Of a DNA stretch of 64,000 nt, positions 60,983 to 64,000 are shown in pieces. The notes under the pieces are model-generated. The model was not told where the DNA came from. It ran no database searches and saw nothing but the letters and a program-made list of their open reading frames with translations. Positions within the stretch are counted from its first letter, which is position 1; every line of letters begins with the position of its first letter. Source of the stretch: Azospirillaceae bacterium (GTDB taxonomy: Bacteria; Pseudomonadota; Alphaproteobacteria; Azospirillales; Azospirillaceae); NCBI GenBank assembly GCA_035645145.1, contig DASQNC010000016.1:124001-188000 (forward strand), given 5' to 3'. Position numbers and translations under genes: made by a program.

Positions 60983-62298
60983 GCGGGGAACCGATCGGAA
61001 GCCCGGAAGGCGAAGGGACCGGCGGGACGCACGGCGCCGACGGGGTCGAGGTGCTGACCTTCGGCTGCCGCCTGAACGCCTACGAGTCCGAGGTCATGCG
61101 CGGGCACGCCAAGGCGGCGGGCCTGTCGAACACGGTCATCGTCAACACCTGCGCGGTCACCTCCGAAGCCGAGCGCCAAGCGCGGCAGGCCGTCCGCCGG
61201 TTGCGGCGTGAACGGCCCGGGGCCACCATCATCGTGACCGGCTGCGCCGCCCAGATCGCCCCCGACACATTCGCGTCGATGCCCGAAGTCGACCGCGTCC
61301 TCGGCAATGCCGAGAAGATGCAGGCGCAAAGCTTCATCGGCGCGGGGCAGCCGCGGGTCCTGGTGAACGACATCATGGCGGTGCGCGAAACCGCCCCGCA
61401 CCTGATCGAAGGGTTCGAGGGCCGCGCGCGGGCGTTCGTCCAGGTCCAGCAGGGCTGCGACCACCGTTGCACCTTCTGCATCATCCCCTACGGGCGCGGC
61501 AACAGCCGGTCGGTCCCGATCGGCGAGGTGGTGCGCCAGGTCCGGACCCTGGTCGAGGCCGGCTACCGCGAGGTGGTCCTGACCGGCGTGGACATCACCA
61601 GCTACGGCCCCGACCTGCCTGGCGCACCGTCGCTGGGCCAGATGGTGCGGCGGCTCCTGGCCCAGGTGCCGGACCTGTCCCGCCTGCGCCTGTCCAGCCT
61701 GGACCCGGTCGAGATCGACGACGACCTGTGGCGCCTGATCGCCGAGGAGCCGCGGCTGATGCCGCACCTGCACCTGTCGTTGCAGGCGGGCGACGACATG
61801 GTGCTGAAGCGGATGAAGCGCCGCCACCTGCGCGGCGATGCGATCCGTGTGGCGCAGCGGGCACGGGACCTGCGCCCCGGCATCGCCTTCGGCGCCGACC
61901 TGATCGCCGGGTTCCCGACCGAGGACGAGGCGATGTTCGAGAACACGCTGCGGATCGTGGACGAGTGCGGCCTCGCCTTCCTCCACGTCTTTCCCTATTC
62001 GCCCCGTCCCGGCACCCCCGCGGCCCGCATGCCCCAGGTGCCGGGGGATGTGGTCAAGGCCCGGGCGGCCCGCCTGCGCGCCAAGGGCGAGGCCGCGCTC
62101 GGCGCATTCCTGGCCGGCCGTGTCGGATCCAATGCCGAGGTGTTGGTGGAGAAGCCCGGCCTGGGCCGCAGCGAGCATTACGCCGAAGTCGCCCTGGACC
62201 CGTCGGCACCGGCTGGCGCATTGATCCATACCCGCATCGTCGGCGTCGAGGGCGGACGTTTGCTTGGCGCCCCGCAAGCCGTGACACCCCCATGCTGA
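60979..62298 (+). CDS. mtaB: tRNA t6A37 methylthiotransferase MtaB
   Basis: A 439-residue radical-SAM methylthiotransferase that converts t6A37 to ms2t6A in tRNAs. The N-terminal domain has cysteines in FGCRLNAYE, NTCAVTSEAE and GCAAQ for one 4Fe-4S cluster. The radical-SAM cluster motif is GCDHRCTFC. A TRAM-like domain lies near the C-terminus. The start is a GTG overlapping the dapF stop (GTGA); the N-terminal 22 residues are Gly/Glu-rich and not conserved. MiaB is excluded by the t6A-type sequence features, though this is motif-level evidence. Confidence 0.88.
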   Translation: MSGEPIGSPEGEGTGGTHGADGVEVLTFGCRLNAYESEVMRGHAKAAGLSNTVIVNTCAVTSEAERQARQAVRRLRRERPGATIIVTGCAAQIAPDTFASMPEVDRVLGNAEKMQAQSFIGAGQPRVLVNDIMAVRETAPHLIEGFEGRARAFVQVQQGCDHRCTFCIIPYGRGNSRSVPIGEVVRQVRTLVEAGYREVVLTGVDITSYGPDLPGAPSLGQMVRRLLAQVPDLSRLRLSSLDPVEIDDDLWRLIAEEPRLMPHLHLSLQAGDDMVLKRMKRRHLRGDAIRVAQRARDLRPGIAFGADLIAGFPTEDEAMFENTLRIVDECGLAFLHVFPYSPRPGTPAARMPQVPGDVVKARAARLRAKGEAALGAFLAGRVGSNAEVLVEKPGLGRSEHYAEVALDPSAPAGALIHTRIVGVEGGRLLGAPQAVTPPC

Positions 62299-63545
62299 AC
62301 TGGTTCCGCCGCAAGAAACCCGACGGGAAACCCGGCGACGACGCCGGCACCGCAACCGAAGCGCCCCCCGCCGCCCCGGACGTGGTTCCGGCCCCGGTGC
62401 CGCCCCCGGCACCACTGCCCGGGCTGGATCCGCCCCTGGCCGAAACGGTCGACATCGAAGCGGAGCAGGAGGCACTCGAGGCGCTTGCGCCACCGCCCGC
62501 CCCGCCGGCCGACCTGTCCGAGCCGGAGGTTGCGGCGCGCGTCCCGGACCAGGCCCCCGGATCCGGCACGGCACCGGACACGTCCGAGCCCGACGGGACC
62601 GAGCCCGCGCCGCCTCCCGAGACGACCCGGAGGAGCTGGTTCGCGCGGATGCGCGAGGGGTTGGCGAAATCCACCCAGCGCCTGTCCGACGGCATCGGCG
62701 GCATCTTCACCAAACGCAAGCTGGACGACGAGACGCTGGAGGAGCTGGAGGAGCTGCTGATCCAGGCGGACCTCGGCCCCACCATGGCCGGCCGCGTCGC
62801 CGCCGAACTGGCCCGCACCCGCTTCGGCAAGGAGGTGACCCCGGAGGAGGTGCGCACGGCATTGGCCGAGGACATCGCCAAGACCCTGGCCCCCGTCGCC
62901 CGGCCCCTGACGATCAACCCGGCCCGCAAGCCGTTCGTGGTGCTGGTGGTGGGCGTCAACGGCACCGGCAAGACGACCACCATCGGCAAGATCGCCCGGC
63001 AGCTGCGCGACGAGGGCAAGACCGTCTGGCTGGCGGCCGGCGACACGTTCCGCGCCGCGGCGGTGCAGCAGCTTCAGATCTGGGGGCAGCGCACCGGGTG
63101 CCATGTGATCGCGCGGGGCCAGAACGCGGACCCGGCGGGCTTGGCATACGACGCGGTCGAACAGGCGCGGGCGGCCGGTGCCGACGTGCTGCTGATCGAC
63201 ACCGCCGGACGCCTGCACAACAAGGACGCCCTGATGCAGGAGTTGCAGAAGGTCGTACGCGTGATCCGCAAGGTGGATCCGGAAGCGCCGCACGCCACGC
63301 TGCTGACGCTCGATGCCACCACCGGGCAGAACGCGATCAACCAAGTCCAGGTCTTCCGCGACATGGTGGACGTGTCGGGCCTCGTGGTCACCAAACTGGA
63401 CGGCTCGGCAAAGGGCGGGGTCGTCGTGGCGCTCGCCGACAAGTTCAAGCTGCCCGTCCACATGATCGGCGTCGGCGAGGGGGCCGAGGACCTCCGCCCG
63501 TTCGACGCCCAGGATTTTGCCCGGTCACTGGTCGGACTAAGGTGA
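62292..63545 (+). CDS. ftsY: Signal recognition particle receptor FtsY
   Basis: A 417-residue SRP GTPase that docks ribosome-SRP complexes at the inner membrane. About 105 N-terminal residues are acidic and Pro/Ala-rich (the membrane-binding A region). The NG domain follows: P-loop GVNGTGKTTTIGK, DTFRAAAVQQL, DTAGRLHNKD and TKLDGSAKGG. The ATG at 62292 overlaps the mtaB stop by seven bases and encodes MLNWFRRKK, a typical amphipathic start. The next gene begins four bases after its stop. Confidence 0.96.
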   Translation: MLNWFRRKKPDGKPGDDAGTATEAPPAAPDVVPAPVPPPAPLPGLDPPLAETVDIEAEQEALEALAPPPAPPADLSEPEVAARVPDQAPGSGTAPDTSEPDGTEPAPPPETTRRSWFARMREGLAKSTQRLSDGIGGIFTKRKLDDETLEELEELLIQADLGPTMAGRVAAELARTRFGKEVTPEEVRTALAEDIAKTLAPVARPLTINPARKPFVVLVVGVNGTGKTTTIGKIARQLRDEGKTVWLAAGDTFRAAAVQQLQIWGQRTGCHVIARGQNADPAGLAYDAVEQARAAGADVLLIDTAGRLHNKDALMQELQKVVRVIRKVDPEAPHATLLTLDATTGQNAINQVQVFRDMVDVSGLVVTKLDGSAKGGVVVALADKFKLPVHMIGVGEGAEDLRPFDAQDFARSLVGLR

Positions 63546-63549
63546 CGTC

Positions 63550-64000
63550 ATGAACAGCCCCGGCGACATTCCGGCACCCGAGCGATTCTCCGATCCGGAC
63601 GCCGCCCTGGCGCAGGTGCGGCGGATCTACGAGGAGAACTGCGCCTACCTGCGCCAGTGCTTCCAGGATTTCGCCCACGGGCGGGAATTCCCCGGCCGCG
63701 TCAGCCGCACCTATCCCTACGTCGCCATCGAAACCTCGACCTCCACGCGGGTGGATGGCCGCCTGTCCTACGGGTTCGTGCCGGGCCCTGGACGGTACCG
63801 GACCACCATCACCCGCCCGGACCTCTATGCGCCCTATCTGCGCCACCAGTTCGAGCAGCTCCTGCGCAACCACAATGCCCCGCTTGAGGTCGGCGTCAGC
63901 GAAAGCCCGATCCCGATCCACTTCGCATTCCCGGAAGGACTGCACGTGGAAGGCGGGCTCGATCCGGGGCGGCTGAGGCGGCTGCGCGACGTGTTCGACG
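63550..64000 (+). CDS. amn: AMP nucleosidase, N-terminal part
   Basis: An ATG four bases after the ftsY stop opens a frame running off the window (150 codons seen). The sequence resembles the N-terminal domain of bacterial AMP nucleosidase: YPYVAIETSTSTRVDGRLSYGFV, PGRYRTTITRPDLYAPYL and PIPIHFAF. The enzyme splits AMP to adenine and ribose 5-phosphate. The catalytic phosphorylase-like domain lies beyond the window, so the call rests on the N-terminal domain only. Confidence 0.75.
   Translation, partial: MNSPGDIPAPERFSDPDAALAQVRRIYEENCAYLRQCFQDFAHGREFPGRVSRTYPYVAIETSTSTRVDGRLSYGFVPGPGRYRTTITRPDLYAPYLRHQFEQLLRNHNAPLEVGVSESPIPIHFAFPEGLHVEGGLDPGRLRRLRDVFD

Noticed and set aside
1-64000. CRISPR arrays, transposases and prophage genes
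   Set aside because: No regularly spaced repeats, DDE-type transposase motifs or phage structural genes were seen on either strand.

Overview
The window is very GC-rich chromosomal DNA from an alphaproteobacterium, most likely a Rhodospirillales/Azospirillales-type organism. This is inferred from the GC-rich codon use, the dapF-mtaB-ftsY gene order, the adjacency of thrS and infC, the Liv-type transporters and the many hybrid histidine kinases. No rRNA, prophage, insertion sequence or CRISPR array was seen.

Layout. 1-6.6 kb: nucleotide-sugar and methyltransferase genes (sugar nucleotidyltransferase fragment, two C-methyltransferase-like proteins, an FkbM methyltransferase, an NAD-dependent epimerase) with an aldehyde dehydrogenase among them. 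6.6-14 kb: a six-gene stressosome-like operon, rsbR-rsbS-rsbT, then an RsbT-like kinase fused to an RsbX-like PP2C phosphatase, then two hybrid histidine kinases, the first with another RsbT-like domain at its N-terminus. 14-22 kb: an AbgB-like amidohydrolase facing a livK-H-M-G-F operon that ends in an acyl-CoA ligase. 22-32.7 kb: selO, a thiolase, an HTH/TPR regulator, a secreted DUF5602-like protein, an NmrA-like protein, a cytochrome c remnant, a quinone oxidoreductase, DoxX and two LysR regulators.

32.7-39.5 kb: a probable synthase-dependent exopolysaccharide locus. It has a TPR/outer-membrane-barrel protein, a processive family-2 glycosyltransferase carrying a degenerate N-terminal GGDEF domain, and, convergent to them, a secreted TPR protein fused to a GH30 glycosidase. 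39.5-41.5 kb: an AT-rich gap, a truncated HicB antitoxin, tRNA-Ser(GGA) and a LysR regulator. 41.6-49.2 kb: a DMT exporter, a small membrane protein, a hydrolase, four glycosyltransferases and an O-antigen-ligase-like protein. 49.4-52 kb: thrS and infC; infC appears to start at AUA.

52.3-59 kb: two membrane histidine kinases flank a rhodanese-like protein without its catalytic cysteine; the second kinase is translationally coupled to a cytochrome b561/ethylbenzene-dehydrogenase-like haem protein and followed by a 2Fe-2S flavoreductase, which suggests a sensed redox chain. 59.2-64 kb: an orphan amino-acid-type binding protein, then dapF-mtaB-ftsY and the start of an AMP nucleosidase gene.

The two most unusual systems are the stressosome operon with three RsbT-type ATPase domains and the GGDEF-glycosyltransferase/TPR-GH30 polysaccharide locus. 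Functions are read from motifs and family resemblance; nothing here was computed or searched.
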